DNA of 64,000 nucleotides from Burkholderiaceae bacterium (GTDB lineage: Bacteria > Pseudomonadota > Gammaproteobacteria > Burkholderiales > Burkholderiaceae_F), in contig JALHMQ010000025.1 of the NCBI GenBank assembly GCA_022843955.1, forward strand, positions 1-64,000, given 5' to 3'. Within the stretch, counting starts at the first letter, position 1, and each line of letters opens with the position of its first letter. Of the stretch, positions 9,399-21,440 are shown piece by piece. The notes below the pieces were generated by a model that was not told the origin of the DNA, did not search any database, and saw only the letters and a list, made by a program, of their open reading frames with translations. The position numbers and the translations under genes were made by a program.

Positions 9399-9540
9399 GA
9401 GGGTGCCATTTCGTTCAGAGTCAGGAGAGTGGGCGGCGACGAGGTCGGCGCCACGCGCGGCCCACCTAGCCTAGGCGGCAGCGCGCCAGCGGCGTAGGGC
9501 CAGCGACCACCGATCGCTTGTGCCAGTCGTGGCGCGCGCC

Positions 9541-10527
9541 TCAGTCGACCTTCACGTTGGCGAACTTCACCACCGCGGCCCACTTGGTGATCTCCGCCTG
9601 CAGCAGCGCGCGGAACTCGGCGGGGGTGTTGGTCATCGCCTCCGCGCCCTGCTTGGCGAGCGACTCGGCCACCGCCAGGTCGGCCACCGCCTGACGCACG
9701 GCGTCGGCGATGCGCGCCTGCGTGTCGGCCGGCGTGCTGGCAGGCGCGAACACGCCGAACCACGGCGTGACGTTGTAGTTGGCCAGGCCCAGCGCGGCGC
9801 CTGCCTCGGCGATGCTCGGCACCTCCGGTGCCGCCGGCGAGCGACGCGGCGGCGTCACCGCCAGCGCGCGCAAGCGGCCACCGCGCACCAGCGGCATCAC
9901 GCTGGGCAGCGCACCGAAGATCATGTCGACGTTGCCGTTGGCCACGTCCTGCGTGGCCGGCGCGGTGCCGCGGTAGGGAATGTGCAGGATGAACACCTTG
10001 GCCTGCTGCTTGAACAACTCGCCCGACATGTGCAGCGTGGTGCCGCTGCCCGACGACGCGAAGGTCAGCTTGCCGGGACTCTTCTTGGCGAGCGCCACCA
10101 GTTCCGCCACCGAGTTCACCGGCAGCCCGGGTCGCACCGCGAGCACGCTGGGCACCTGCGCCACCATGCTGATCGGTGCCAGGTCCTTGACTGGATCGAA
10201 CGGAAAGTTCGGATACACCGCCGGGCTGATCGCGTTCGGGCCAGCCGACCCAAGCAGCAACGTCTGGCCATCGCCGGCGGCGCGCACCACTTCCATCGAG
10301 CCGATGCTGCCCGACGCACCCGGCTTGTTCTCCACGATCACGTTCTGTTTGAGGAACTCGCCCAGCTTGGGCGCGATCAGCCGCGCCAGGATGTCGTTCG
10401 GGCCGCCGGGCGGAAAGCCGACCACCAGGCGCACCGGCCGGCCCGATTGCGCCCAGGTCGGCAGGGCGCTGCTGGCCGCGACCAGCGCGCCGAAACGGGT
10501 CAGCATCACGCGTCTGTTTCGTTGCAT
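9541..10527 (-). CDS. TctC/Bug-type periplasmic substrate receptor
   Basis: A 328-residue extracytoplasmic receptor of the tripartite tricarboxylate transporter family. It has a signal peptide (cleavage near TWAQ, residues ~23-27), then RLVVGFPPGGPNDILAR, the Bug-fold hallmark, and VIVENKPGASGSIG. No TctA or TctB gene is adjacent, so it is an orphan receptor that would have to use membrane subunits encoded elsewhere, for instance those at 38520-40649. It lies between the MocR regulator and tauX on the same strand, which suggests a sulfonate or a related organic acid as ligand. Ligands of Bug proteins cannot be read reliably from sequence. Confidence 0.88.
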   Translation of the reverse strand: MQRNRRVMLTRFGALVAASSALPTWAQSGRPVRLVVGFPPGGPNDILARLIAPKLGEFLKQNVIVENKPGASGSIGSMEVVRAAGDGQTLLLGSAGPNAISPAVYPNFPFDPVKDLAPISMVAQVPSVLAVRPGLPVNSVAELVALAKKSPGKLTFASSGSGTTLHMSGELFKQQAKVFILHIPYRGTAPATQDVANGNVDMIFGALPSVMPLVRGGRLRALAVTPPRRSPAAPEVPSIAEAGAALGLANYNVTPWFGVFAPASTPADTQARIADAVRQAVADLAVAESLAKQGAEAMTNTPAEFRALLQAEITKWAAVVKFANVKVD

Positions 10528-10642
10528 CGTTGCTCCTTGGTAAAGGGGGGTCCGGTTCGCCGATGGTGGGGTCGACGCGCAACGGCGGCAAGCCCGCGTC
10601 GACCCGCATTGCGTCGCGCATCAGTTGCACATCAGTCTTGCA

Positions 10643-12268
10643 TCAACCACATAGCGCACGCAGCCGATCGACCACGGCGCCGAGTTTGCGCAGGCCGGGC
10701 TCGATCTCGTTGACGCCGATCGCCGAGAACCCGAGCCGGAAGCAGTGCCGCGGCGGATCGGGATCGGCGAAGAAGACACCGCCCGGCTCGATCAGCACGC
10801 CCACCTGCTCGGCGGCCAGCGCCAGCCGCTCGCTGTCGAGCGCGGGCGGTCCCTGCACCCAGCACGACGAACCACCCGCCACCGGCACCACGCGGCAATC
10901 GGGCAGGTGCGCGGCGAGTCCAGCCGCCATCGCCAACGCCCGCTCGTGATAGGCGACCGACAGGCGCCGCAGCAGCGCGTCATAGTGGCCCATCGACAGG
11001 AACAGCGCGAAGGCGCGCTGCACGAAGGCCGACGGATGCCGCAGCATCAGCCGGCGCAGGCCACGCAGTTCGGCCACCACTGGCGCCGGCGCCACGACGT
11101 AGCCGACCCGCAGGCCGGGCGCGAAGGTCTTCGACAGGCTGCCGATGTAGATCACGCGATCGTCGCGGTCCAGGCTCTTCAATGCCGGGATCGGCTCGCC
11201 GTCGAAGCTGTTCTCGGTCTCGTAGTCGTCTTCGATGACGACGAAGTCGCTCGCCTCGGCCGCCGCCAGCAGCGCGTGGCGGCGCGCCAGCGGCATCGTC
11301 ACCGTGGTCGGGCACTGGTGGCTCGGCGTCACCACCAGGTAGTCGACGCCGCGCAGCGCCTCGCCCACCGGCACGCCGTCGCCATCGACGGCGATCGGCT
11401 GCACGTGCGGCGTGCGCGCGAGGAAGATGTTGCGCGCATCCGGATAGCACGGGTCCTCGATGCCGACGCGCATCTGCGGCCGCGCGAACAGATCGGCCAG
11501 CAGGTAGAGCGCGTGCTGCGCACCGACCGTGATGACGATCTCGTCGGCCGCCGCGAACACGCCGCGGCGTGGCAGCACGCGGGTGCGGATCTGCTCGATC
11601 AGCAGCGCGTCGTCGTGGACGATCAGATCGGGGGCCCAGCTGCGGATGTCGACCACCGACAGCGCACGCGCGCAGCACTCGCGCCAGTCGGTGGTGGGAA
11701 ACAAGGTCGGATCGAACTGGCCGTACAGGAACGGGTACGGATAGCGCTGCCAGTCCTGCGGCTTGACGATGTTGCGCTGCTGCGTCGGCTGCACGCGGAA
11801 GCGGCCTGCCCAGTGCGGACCGCGCCGGCGCGCGGTGGGCGGCACGTCGTCGGCAAGCGCTGCATCACGCGGGGCGGCCAGGCGCTCGTCGTGGGCGTCG
11901 CGGCCCGTGCGCGCATCGCGCAGCGCATGCCCGTCACGCTCGCGCGCCAGATGCACGCGGCCGCGCAGCATGTCGCCGTTGACGAAGTAGCCGCTGCGCT
12001 CGCGCGCCACCAGATAGCCTTCGTCGACCAGTTGCTGGTAGGCGAGCACCACCGTGTTGCGGGCCACGCCGAGACGGTCGGCGAGGTCGCGGCTCGACGG
12101 CAGCGGCTGGTCGCCCGGCAACTGGCCGTCGAGGATCGCCGACACCATCATCGAGCGGATCTGCCCCTGCAAGCCGAGGTTGGCGCGCGCGTGGCGCGCG
12201 AACAGCCGGTCCCACATCACCGCCACGGGGCGGGAGGTGTTGCGCGTCAGCGGGCGAGAGAGCTTCAT
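10643..12268 (-). CDS. tauR: MocR/GabR-type regulator, probable TauR
   Basis: The ATG at 12268 starts a 541-residue protein. Residues ~20-90 are a GntR winged helix (LPSSRDLADRLGVARNTVV and the wing GYLVARERSGYFV). The rest is a fold-type-I aminotransferase domain with the PLP-lysine motif YIGSLSKTFAPGLR. MocR regulators use PLP and an amine effector to activate their target. TauR, the taurine-responsive activator, belongs to this class, and the gene lies between tauC (34-bp gap) and the tauX region, so the name is inferred from context. It is a close paralogue of the regulator at 19884-21425: NIVKPQDWQRYPYPFLYGQF here, NIFKPPDWQSLPYPFIYGQF there. Confidence 0.83.
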   Translation of the reverse strand: MKLSRPLTRNTSRPVAVMWDRLFARHARANLGLQGQIRSMMVSAILDGQLPGDQPLPSSRDLADRLGVARNTVVLAYQQLVDEGYLVARERSGYFVNGDMLRGRVHLARERDGHALRDARTGRDAHDERLAAPRDAALADDVPPTARRRGPHWAGRFRVQPTQQRNIVKPQDWQRYPYPFLYGQFDPTLFPTTDWRECCARALSVVDIRSWAPDLIVHDDALLIEQIRTRVLPRRGVFAAADEIVITVGAQHALYLLADLFARPQMRVGIEDPCYPDARNIFLARTPHVQPIAVDGDGVPVGEALRGVDYLVVTPSHQCPTTVTMPLARRHALLAAAEASDFVVIEDDYETENSFDGEPIPALKSLDRDDRVIYIGSLSKTFAPGLRVGYVVAPAPVVAELRGLRRLMLRHPSAFVQRAFALFLSMGHYDALLRRLSVAYHERALAMAAGLAAHLPDCRVVPVAGGSSCWVQGPPALDSERLALAAEQVGVLIEPGGVFFADPDPPRHCFRLGFSAIGVNEIEPGLRKLGAVVDRLRALCG

Positions 12269-12302
12269 AGACACGTTCTGATCGGCGCGAACGGCAGCAC
12301 CG

Positions 12303-13190
12303 CTACATCTTGCCCTTCCAGGGCACGAGCCAGGTCTCCACACGCCGCATCATCAGGTCGAACACATAGGCCACGATGCCGATCACGAAGATGCCCATGA
12401 TCACGACGTCGGTGCGCAGGAAGTTCGACGCGTTGAGCACCATCTGCCCCAGGCCTGCGGTGGCGGCCACCATCTCGGCCGCCACCAGCGTGGTCCAGCC
12501 GAAGCCGATGGCGATGCGCATGCCGGTCAGGATCTCCGGCATCGCTGCCGGCAGGATCACGTGGCGCACGATTTGCACTTGCGAGGCGCCCATCGAGGCC
12601 GCCGCGTTGACCTGCTCGATCGTCACCGAGCGCACGCCGGCACGCGCCGCCACCGCCAGCGGCGCAAAGCACGCGAGATAGATGAGGATGATCTTGCTCG
12701 TCTCGTCGATGCCGAACCAGATGATCACCAGCGGCAGGTACGCCAGAGGCGGCAGCGGCCGGTAGAACTCGATCGGCGGATCGAACACGCCCCGCGCGAT
12801 GCGCGACACGCCCATCAGGATGCCGATCGGCACCGCGGTCAAGAACGCCAGCCAGAAGGCGACGAACACGCGACCGAAGCTCCAGCCGAAATGCTCCACC
12901 AGGCTTTTGCCGCCCTGCAGCCGGCCGGCCAGGCCGTCGATGAAGGCGGTCCATACCGCCTCGGGCGACGGCAGCACCAGCGGCGGCAGCCAAGCCATGT
13001 AACTGGTGAGCCACCAGGCGAAGAACAACAGGCTGACGGTGACGATCGAGATCACCGTCGACGAGCCTTCGCCCGGCATGTGATAGCCCTGCACCGCCTT
13101 GACCGCGCGCGCGGCGGCCGGTGGCGGCGTGCCAGCGGCCGGGGTTGCTGCGGCACCGGAACTGACGGCCGGGGTGACGGCATGGGGCAT
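12303..13190 (-). CDS. tauC: Taurine/sulfonate ABC transporter permease (TauC-like)
   Basis: A 295-residue inner-membrane permease of the TauC/SsuC (BPD_transp_1) family, with about six membrane spans after a proline/alanine-rich N-terminal extension of ~45 residues. The EAA coupling loop is visible as the stretch from AAASMGASQVQIVRHVILPA, which docks on the ATPase. The gene follows tauB with 16 bp between stop and start. Nitrate, riboflavin-precursor and aliphatic-sulfonate permeases look alike; the taurine assignment comes from the operon. Confidence 0.87.
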   Translation of the reverse strand: MPHAVTPAVSSGAAATPAAGTPPPAAARAVKAVQGYHMPGEGSSTVISIVTVSLLFFAWWLTSYMAWLPPLVLPSPEAVWTAFIDGLAGRLQGGKSLVEHFGWSFGRVFVAFWLAFLTAVPIGILMGVSRIARGVFDPPIEFYRPLPPLAYLPLVIIWFGIDETSKIILIYLACFAPLAVAARAGVRSVTIEQVNAAASMGASQVQIVRHVILPAAMPEILTGMRIAIGFGWTTLVAAEMVAATAGLGQMVLNASNFLRTDVVIMGIFVIGIVAYVFDLMMRRVETWLVPWKGKM

Positions 13191-13206
13191 CGTGGCTCTC
13201 CTGCGC

Positions 13207-13986
13207 TCAGTGCTTGGTGGCGTGGATCAGGCTCACCACTTCCTCGCGCATGCGGATGAAGTCCGCTTGCGACTTGATCGCGCGCGCATCACCGGTCTCG
13301 ATGAAGCGGCGGCCGAAGTCGAGTTCATAGCGATGCACGATACGTCCGGGCGACGGGCTCATCACGATCAGATGGGTCGCCAGGAACAGCGCCTCTTCGA
13401 CGCTGTGGGTGATGAAGAAGACGATCTTCTTCTCCACCGACCAGACCCGCAGGATCGTCTCCTGCAGGCTCTCGCGCGTGAGCGCATCGAGCGCGCCCAG
13501 CGGCTCGTCCATCAGCAGCACGGCCGGGTTGGACGCCAGCGCGCGGGCGATGCCGACCCGCTGCTGCATGCCGCCCGACAACTGATACACGGGGTAGTCG
13601 GCGTACTTCTCCAGCCCGACCTCGTTCAGCTTGTCCATCGCCACCGCGGCGCGATCGCGCTTGTCCACGCCGCGCATGCGCAGGCCGAACTCGACGTTCT
13701 GCCGCACATTGAGCCACGGCATCAGCGCGTGCTTCTGGAACACCACGCCGCGGTCCGCGCCCGGCCCGACGACCGGCGCGCCATCGAGCAGGATCTGACC
13801 TTCGCTGGGTGTCATGAACCCGGCGATGCAACTGAGCAGTGTGGTCTTGCCGCAGCCCGAAGCGCCAATGGCGACCACGAAGTCGCCCGACGTCATGCTG
13901 AGGTCGACGGCGGAAAGCGCCACCGTGTTCTGCCCGGCGTTGCCGGCGTAGGTGACGGAAACGCCGCGCAGGTCGAGCGTGTTCAT
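13207..13986 (-). CDS. tauB: Taurine/sulfonate ABC transporter ATPase (TauB-like)
   Basis: The ATG at 13986, with GGAG upstream, was chosen over an in-frame extension to 14097 because the protein then begins with the family N-terminus [13 protein letters not shown]. The protein has 259 residues: Walker [10 protein letters not shown] at 41-49, Q-loop Gln84, signature LSGGMQQR at 136-143 and Walker B VLLMDEP at 156-162. It powers uptake through TauC. A 157-bp spacer separates it from tauA and contains a perfect 8-bp inverted repeat (14071-14087). Confidence 0.9.
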   Translation of the reverse strand: MNTLDLRGVSVTYAGNAGQNTVALSAVDLSMTSGDFVVAIGASGCGKTTLLSCIAGFMTPSEGQILLDGAPVVGPGADRGVVFQKHALMPWLNVRQNVEFGLRMRGVDKRDRAAVAMDKLNEVGLEKYADYPVYQLSGGMQQRVGIARALASNPAVLLMDEPLGALDALTRESLQETILRVWSVEKKIVFFITHSVEEALFLATHLIVMSPSPGRIVHRYELDFGRRFIETGDARAIKSQADFIRMREEVVSLIHATKH

Positions 13987-14070
13987 CGCGATCTCCGAAT
14001 CGGCTGCGGCCGGCACCGTCATCGCCGCAAGCAAGAGGCGCCGCAACTTGCCGCGGCACCGGATACGCAG

Positions 14071-14087
14071 GCGGGCACCGTGCCCGC
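14071..14087. repeat. Perfect 8-bp inverted repeat in the tauA-tauB spacer
   Basis: GCGGGCAC at 14071-14078 and GTGCCCGC at 14080-14087 are separated by one base. The one-base centre makes a stable hairpin unlikely as drawn, although opening two pairs would allow one. It could be a protein-binding palindrome or an mRNA processing or stability element that adjusts the ratio of the receptor (tauA) to the ATPase. No T-run follows, so it is not an intrinsic terminator. Confidence 0.5.
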
Positions 14088-14143
14088 GTGCGGCCACGCC
14101 GCCGTTGCTCGCGCGCGGCGGCGGGCCGGACCTGCTGGGCCGC

Positions 14144-15172
14144 CTACTTTGCCGCGGCCGCCTTCTGCGCGTAGGTCGGGTTCACGCTGGCCGAGTAATC
14201 GGGCAGCACCGTCTGGATCGTGCCCTGCGCCTTGAGGAAGGCCGCCGTGGCGGCGATCGACTGCGCCGCGCCGCTGGCCTTGCCGCCGCCCAGCCAGGTG
14301 CTGGTGGCCTGCTCGGCCGCCGGCACGAAGCGATACAGCGCCAGGCCGCCCGGAATGTCGGCCGGCTTGGCGCCGCTGATCTTGGCCACCGCCTGGATCA
14401 TCGGCGACTCCGGCGTCCACTTGGCGGTGTTGGCACGGTAGTTCTGGTCGGTCTTGGCGATGATCTCGACGAACTTGGCGAGGAACTCGCCGTGCTGCTT
14501 GGCCCACTCCTTGTTGACGACGATGCCGTCGAAGGTGGCCTTGCCGGTCTGGCTGGTGATGTCACCCGAGGTGATCAGCACCTTGCCATTGCCCTTGATG
14601 CGCGCCAGCACCGGGTCCCAGATGAAGGTGGCGTCGATGTCGCCGCGCTCCCACGCAGCGGCGATTTCCGGCGGACGCATGTTGACGATGCGCACGTCGG
14701 AGGCGCTCAGCTTGTTCATCTCCAGCGCGACCATCGTGTGGAAATGCGTGGTCGAGGTGAACGGCACGGCGATCCGCTTGCCCTTCAGGTCCTTCACCGA
14801 GTTCACGCCGGAGCCGTTGCGCGCCACCATCGCCTCGGCCGCGGCGATGTCCGACAGGATCCAGATCAGTTCCACCGGCAGGCCCTGCGAGATCCCCGAG
14901 GCGATCGGCGCCGAACCGGCTTCGCCGATCTGCACCTGGCCCGAGGCCATCGCGCGGATCACGTCGCCGCCTCCGCCGAACATCCGGAAGTTGACCTTGT
15001 AGCCCGTGGCCTTCTCGATCTCGCCTTGGACCAGCGCATAGCGCCAGGGCACCATCATGTCCTGGTGGGCGATCGTGACTTCCTTCTGCTGCGCCAGCGC
15101 GGTGCCCCCGGCCAGCAGCGCCAGCGCGGCGGCCGACGCGGCAAGCGCGCGATTGAAGATGCGTCGTTTCAT
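14144..15172 (-). CDS. tauA: Taurine/sulfonate periplasmic binding protein (TauA-like)
   Basis: The start is the ATG at 15172, preceded by GGAGGAG eight bases upstream. The 342-residue product has a signal peptide with cleavage after ALAQ (residue ~27). The mature sequence begins [14 protein letters not shown] and continues with [13 protein letters not shown] and the substrate-pocket-type motif TSTTHFHT, as in TauA/SsuA receptors. It is the first gene of the tauABC-MocR-bug-tauXY unit. TauA of this type binds taurine or related short sulfonates with the ABC partners downstream. Confidence 0.87.
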   Translation of the reverse strand: MKRRIFNRALAASAAALALLAGGTALAQQKEVTIAHQDMMVPWRYALVQGEIEKATGYKVNFRMFGGGGDVIRAMASGQVQIGEAGSAPIASGISQGLPVELIWILSDIAAAEAMVARNGSGVNSVKDLKGKRIAVPFTSTTHFHTMVALEMNKLSASDVRIVNMRPPEIAAAWERGDIDATFIWDPVLARIKGNGKVLITSGDITSQTGKATFDGIVVNKEWAKQHGEFLAKFVEIIAKTDQNYRANTAKWTPESPMIQAVAKISGAKPADIPGGLALYRFVPAAEQATSTWLGGGKASGAAQSIAATAAFLKAQGTIQTVLPDYSASVNPTYAQKAAAAK

Positions 15173-15534
15173 GTACTCCTCCAGTGAGATGGTCCAACGT
15201 CGATGCGCGGCGCACAGACAGCCACCGCGCAGCCGGACTCCCTGATTTGTTGTGATCACGGCGACGTTCAGGCTACGTCGCCGCGCGATGCGCTCGATAG
15301 TGCCAGCGTTGCGCTTTCTTTAGGTCCAATGGCCATGCCACATTGACGCGCTCCGCTTGCGTGCAGCAACGCACCGAAGATCGGCAGGCGCGCACTGCCG
15401 CAGCGCAGCGCAAGCCGTTGGAGGCACCGGGCGCGCAGCGTCCGCGCCGGGTGGCAGGCCTGGGGACCGCCACGCCCGCGCCGTTCAAGCGCGACCTGGG
15501 CCGCCGATGCAGCCACGGCGAACCCCGTACGCGC
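15173..15534. promoter_or_regulatory. Upstream region of the taurine operon with TauR-like boxes
   Basis: A 362-bp gap between the racemase stop and tauA. Read on the minus strand, TTGGACCTAA (15320-15329) differs at one position from CTGGACYTAA, which I recall as the TauR direct-repeat element described in Rhodobacter. A weaker copy, CTGGCACTAT (15297-15306), starts 23 bases further along in the same orientation. A third TTGGACC (15191-15197) lies just upstream of the tauA Shine-Dalgarno. Tandem half-sites about two helical turns apart fit a MocR dimer. A short minus-strand open frame at 15268-15516 shows no family features and is not called. Confidence 0.45.
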
Positions 15535-16233
15535 TCATCGCGAGCGCGTTTGCCAGAAGCGCACGCAATGCTGCGCCAGCGCGCGCGAGGTATCGACGCA
15601 GCGTGCGCGCAGCGGCGACTGCACGGCGTCGAGCGCGATCGGCAGTTCGGTGCAGGCGAGCAGCACCGCACCCGCGCCGCGCCCCAGCAGCGCCTCGATC
15701 ACGGGCGTGAGCAACTGCGCCGCACCGGCCGCGTCGCCCGCCTTCACGCGCGCGATCGCCGGCAAGACGGCATCGCCCTGCTCGGCTTCGGTCGGCAGCA
15801 ACGGCCGGTAGCCGCCCGCGGCGAGCGCGGCGTCGTAGACCTGCGCGGCCAGCGTGGCGCGGGTGGCCAGCAGCGCCACCGGCGCGCCCGCCGGCGCCAT
15901 CGCCGGCAGTGCCGCGCAGCTCGCCTCGACGATGCTCAGGAACGGCACCGGGCAATCTGCGGTCAGTGGCGCATACCAGTGATGCGCGGTGTTGCATGGC
16001 ATCGCCAGCACGGTGGCGCCGGCGCCGATCAGGGCGTCGCGCAGCTCGCGCAAGCGCGGCAGCGGCGATTCACCGCCGTCGAGGATCGCCGGCGGCCGGC
16101 GTGGGATGCGCGGGTCGGACAGCAGCAGCACCGGAATGTGGTCCTCGTCGCAGGTGGCGGGTGTTTCTTCCAGCAGCTTGGCGAAGAAGTCGGCGGTGGC
16201 CAGCGGCCCCATGCCGCCCAGGATGCCGAGCAT
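15535..16233 (-). CDS. Asp/Glu-type racemase, candidate cysteate racemase
   Basis: A 232-residue PLP-independent racemase of the aspartate/glutamate racemase superfamily. Both catalytic cysteines are visible: Cys80 in MPCNTAHHW and Cys194 in LACTELP. The N-terminal GILGGMGPLATADF is the RacD/YgeA signature. The start codon follows the cuyA stop by 4 bp, so the two are almost certainly co-translated. Cysteate is the sulfonate analogue of aspartate, and CuyA acts on the L form. A role in converting D-cysteate to L-cysteate is therefore a reasonable inference, but plain aspartate racemase activity cannot be excluded. Confidence 0.85.
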   Translation of the reverse strand: MLGILGGMGPLATADFFAKLLEETPATCDEDHIPVLLLSDPRIPRRPPAILDGGESPLPRLRELRDALIGAGATVLAMPCNTAHHWYAPLTADCPVPFLSIVEASCAALPAMAPAGAPVALLATRATLAAQVYDAALAAGGYRPLLPTEAEQGDAVLPAIARVKAGDAAGAAQLLTPVIEALLGRGAGAVLLACTELPIALDAVQSPLRARCVDTSRALAQHCVRFWQTRSR

Positions 16234-16237
16234 TGGC

Positions 16238-17239
16238 TCAGCCGGCCGCGAAGGCGTTGCGGTAGCCGTACAGGCCGACCGCGCCGCCGGTGTGCAGGAA
16301 GACGATGTTGTGCCCCGCCTTGAAGTGACCCTGGCGGATCAGGTCGAGCAGGCCCGCCATGCCTTTGCCCGAGTAGACCGGGTCGAGCAGGATCCCTTCG
16401 GTGCGCGCCAGCAGCGTCACCGCCTCGACCATGCCGGGCGTGGGCAGACCGTAGCCGGGGCCGACATAGTCGCAATTGGCCACCACCGCCTCGCGCCGCA
16501 CCGCGCCCGGTACGCCGAGCAGCTCGGCGGTCTGCTGCGCCAGCGCGAACACGCGCTCTTCCTGCGGCTGGCGTGCGGCGCGCACGCCGATGCCCAGCAC
16601 CGGGATGCCGCTGCGCGCACCCTCCAGCCCCGCCACCAGGCCAGCCTGCGTGCCGGCGCTGCCGGTGGCATGCACCAGGTGGTCGATGTCGAGCCCGAGG
16701 TTGTTGGCCTGGTCGATCAGTTCGAGCGCACAGGTGACGTAGCCCAGCGCGCCGATCGGATTGGAGCCACCGCCGGGAATGATGTACGGGCGCCTGCCGT
16801 CGGCACGCAGGCGATCGGCCAGCTGCGCCATCGCTGCATCCATCGCGCTGCCGCCGGGCACCTCGCTCACCTGCGCACCGAACAGATGATCGAGGAACAC
16901 GTTGCCGGAGCGCTTGTAGTCGTCACTCGTGTAACCGGTGCGGTCTTCGAGAATGATGTGGCAGGCCAGCCCGAGCTTGCAGGCGATGGCGGCGGTCTGG
17001 CGCGCGTGGTTGCTCTGCGTGGCGCCCTGCGTGATCACGGTGTCGGCACGCTGCGCCAGCGCGTCGGCCATCAGGTACTCGAGCTTGCGCGTCTTGTTGC
17101 CGCCGGTGGCAAGCCCCGTGCAGTCATCGCGCTTGATCCACAGCGTCGGGCCGCCGAGCAGCATCGACAGCCGCTGCATCGGCTCCAGCGGCGTGGCGGC
17201 GTGGGTGATGCGCAGGCGCGGGAACTTCGACAGTTTCAT
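16238..17239 (-). CDS. cuyA: L-cysteate sulfo-lyase (CuyA-like)
   Basis: A 333-residue fold-type-II PLP enzyme of the D-cysteine desulfhydrase/ACC deaminase family. The PLP lysine is Lys49 in [10 protein letters not shown], the phosphate-side motif is QSNHARQT (75-82), and the cofactor loop is [10 protein letters not shown] (191-200). Starting [14 protein letters not shown], it resembles CuyA, which splits L-cysteate to pyruvate, sulfite and ammonia, more than DcyD. The sulfonate neighbours support this. The racemase follows by 4 bp and the DegT aminotransferase precedes by 40 bp. The alternative, D-cysteine desulfhydrase, is less likely in this context. Confidence 0.83.
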   Translation of the reverse strand: MKLSKFPRLRITHAATPLEPMQRLSMLLGGPTLWIKRDDCTGLATGGNKTRKLEYLMADALAQRADTVITQGATQSNHARQTAAIACKLGLACHIILEDRTGYTSDDYKRSGNVFLDHLFGAQVSEVPGGSAMDAAMAQLADRLRADGRRPYIIPGGGSNPIGALGYVTCALELIDQANNLGLDIDHLVHATGSAGTQAGLVAGLEGARSGIPVLGIGVRAARQPQEERVFALAQQTAELLGVPGAVRREAVVANCDYVGPGYGLPTPGMVEAVTLLARTEGILLDPVYSGKGMAGLLDLIRQGHFKAGHNIVFLHTGGAVGLYGYRNAFAAG

Positions 17240-17279
17240 GGCGGCAGGTCTCCAGGGTTCTTGTGTGGAATCGCGCAGC

Positions 17280-19851
<2,572 letters not shown>

Positions 19852-19883
19852 TTAGAGCGGCGGCGCAGTACGATGCAGGCCAG

Positions 19884-21425
19884 ATGAACGCCACCGATCA
19901 GTCCAGAACGCCGAGCCGCGGCCGCAGCACGCCGGCGCCGGCAGGCGGGTTGTCGCGGCAGAAGTCGGCGATGTGGCAGCGGCTGTTCCGCCGCTTCGAC
20001 GGCCGCTCGGCCACGCTGCAGGCGCAGATCCGCGACATGCTGACGAACGCCATCCTCGACGGCGTGATCGGCCCTGAGCACGCGCTGCCGTCGAGCCGCG
20101 CGCTGGCATCCGCACTCGGCGTCTCGCGCGTGACGGTGACGCTGGCGCTGCAGCACCTGTGCGACGCCGGCCTGCTGGCGGCCCGCGCGCGCAGCGGCTA
20201 CTACGTGAACCCCGACAGGCCGGCGGCCAGCCTCGGTCCGCCGGCGCCGGTCGACGGCGGCGACGCCCCACCACCGCAATGGCACGCGCGCCTGGTGCTG
20301 GCACCGAGCGCCCAGCGCAACATCTTCAAGCCACCGGACTGGCAGTCGCTGCCGTATCCGTTCATCTATGGCCAGTTCGACGCAACGCTGTTTCCAGTGG
20401 CCGCGTGGCGCGAGTGCGCGCAGGAGTCGCTGCACGTGGGCGCGATCCGCGGCTGGGCGCCCGACCACATCGACCGCGACCACGAACCGCTGATCGACCA
20501 GATCCAGCAGCGGCTGCTGCCGGCGCGCGGCATCTGGGCAAAGCGCGACGAGATCCTGGTCACCGCCGGCGCGCAGCAGGCGACCTTCATGCTGGCCACA
20601 CTGCTGGTGGATGCCGACACCGCGGTCGGCATCGAGGACCCGGGCTATCCGGACGCGCGCAACAACTTCGCGCTGCGCAGTCGCCGCATCGTGCCGCTGC
20701 CGGTGGACGCCGACGGCCTGGTGGTCGATGCCGCGTTGGCGCGCTGCCGCTACGTGTACGTGACGCCGAGCCATCAGTGTCCGACCACGGTGACGATGCC
20801 GCTGACGCGCCGCCAGCAACTGCTCGAAGCGGCGCAGGTGCACGACGTCGTGCTGGTCGAAGACGATCACGAGAGCGAGCTGAATCACGCCGGCCGCCCG
20901 ACCGCGGCCCTGAAGAGCCTGGACAGCGCCGGCCGCGTGATCTACCTGGGCAGCCTGTCGAAGACGCTGGCGCACGGCCTGCGGCTGGGCTACGTGGTGG
21001 CGCCGGCAGCATTGATCGCCGAGCTGCGCGCACTGCGCCGATTGATCATGCGCCACCCGCCGACCAACAACGAGCACACCGCGGCGCGCTTCATCGCGCA
21101 CGGCCACCACGAGTCGTATATGCGGCGCCTGAATGCCGCCTACCGCGAGCGCGCCCGCACGCTGCGCGAGTCGCTGCAACGGCACGCGCCGACCCTGCGC
21201 TGTACCGAAGCACACGGTGGCTCGGCGCTGTGGGTGGCGGCCGGGTCGCGGGTCGATACGCGCGTGCTGGCCGAGCGGGCGCGCGAGCGCGGCATCGTGA
21301 TCGAGCCGGGCGATGTGTTCTTCGCCAGCGAGAAGCCGCCCCGCCACTACATGCGGCTCGGTTATTCGTCGATCCCGGTCGATCGCATCGACGCCGGCGT
21401 GCGCGAGCTGGCTCGCCTGCTGTAA
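19884..21425 (+). CDS. MocR/GabR-type regulator of the C3-sulfonate operon (inferred)
   Basis: A 513-residue protein with an N-terminal GntR winged helix (LPSSRALASALGVSRVTVT, residues ~60-80) and an aminotransferase-like effector domain. The PLP lysine lies in YLGSLSKTLAHGLRLGY. It is divergent from the HisD-like gene, with 71 bp between the two start codons, so it very probably controls that operon and senses an amino-sulfonate through PLP. It is a close paralogue of the regulator at 10643-12268. It ends 15 bp before the converging soeC gene; no terminator hairpin is evident between them. Confidence 0.88.
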   Translation: MNATDQSRTPSRGRSTPAPAGGLSRQKSAMWQRLFRRFDGRSATLQAQIRDMLTNAILDGVIGPEHALPSSRALASALGVSRVTVTLALQHLCDAGLLAARARSGYYVNPDRPAASLGPPAPVDGGDAPPPQWHARLVLAPSAQRNIFKPPDWQSLPYPFIYGQFDATLFPVAAWRECAQESLHVGAIRGWAPDHIDRDHEPLIDQIQQRLLPARGIWAKRDEILVTAGAQQATFMLATLLVDADTAVGIEDPGYPDARNNFALRSRRIVPLPVDADGLVVDAALARCRYVYVTPSHQCPTTVTMPLTRRQQLLEAAQVHDVVLVEDDHESELNHAGRPTAALKSLDSAGRVIYLGSLSKTLAHGLRLGYVVAPAALIAELRALRRLIMRHPPTNNEHTAARFIAHGHHESYMRRLNAAYRERARTLRESLQRHAPTLRCTEAHGGSALWVAAGSRVDTRVLAERARERGIVIEPGDVFFASEKPPRHYMRLGYSSIPVDRIDAGVRELARLL

Positions 21426-21440
21426 CGCATCGTCAGTGCT

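Noticed and set aside
7668-9497. Plus-strand open frame opposite tauY and tauX
   Set aside because: Low-complexity Arg/Ala/Gly product with no family features; the minus-strand proteins have clear folds and motifs.
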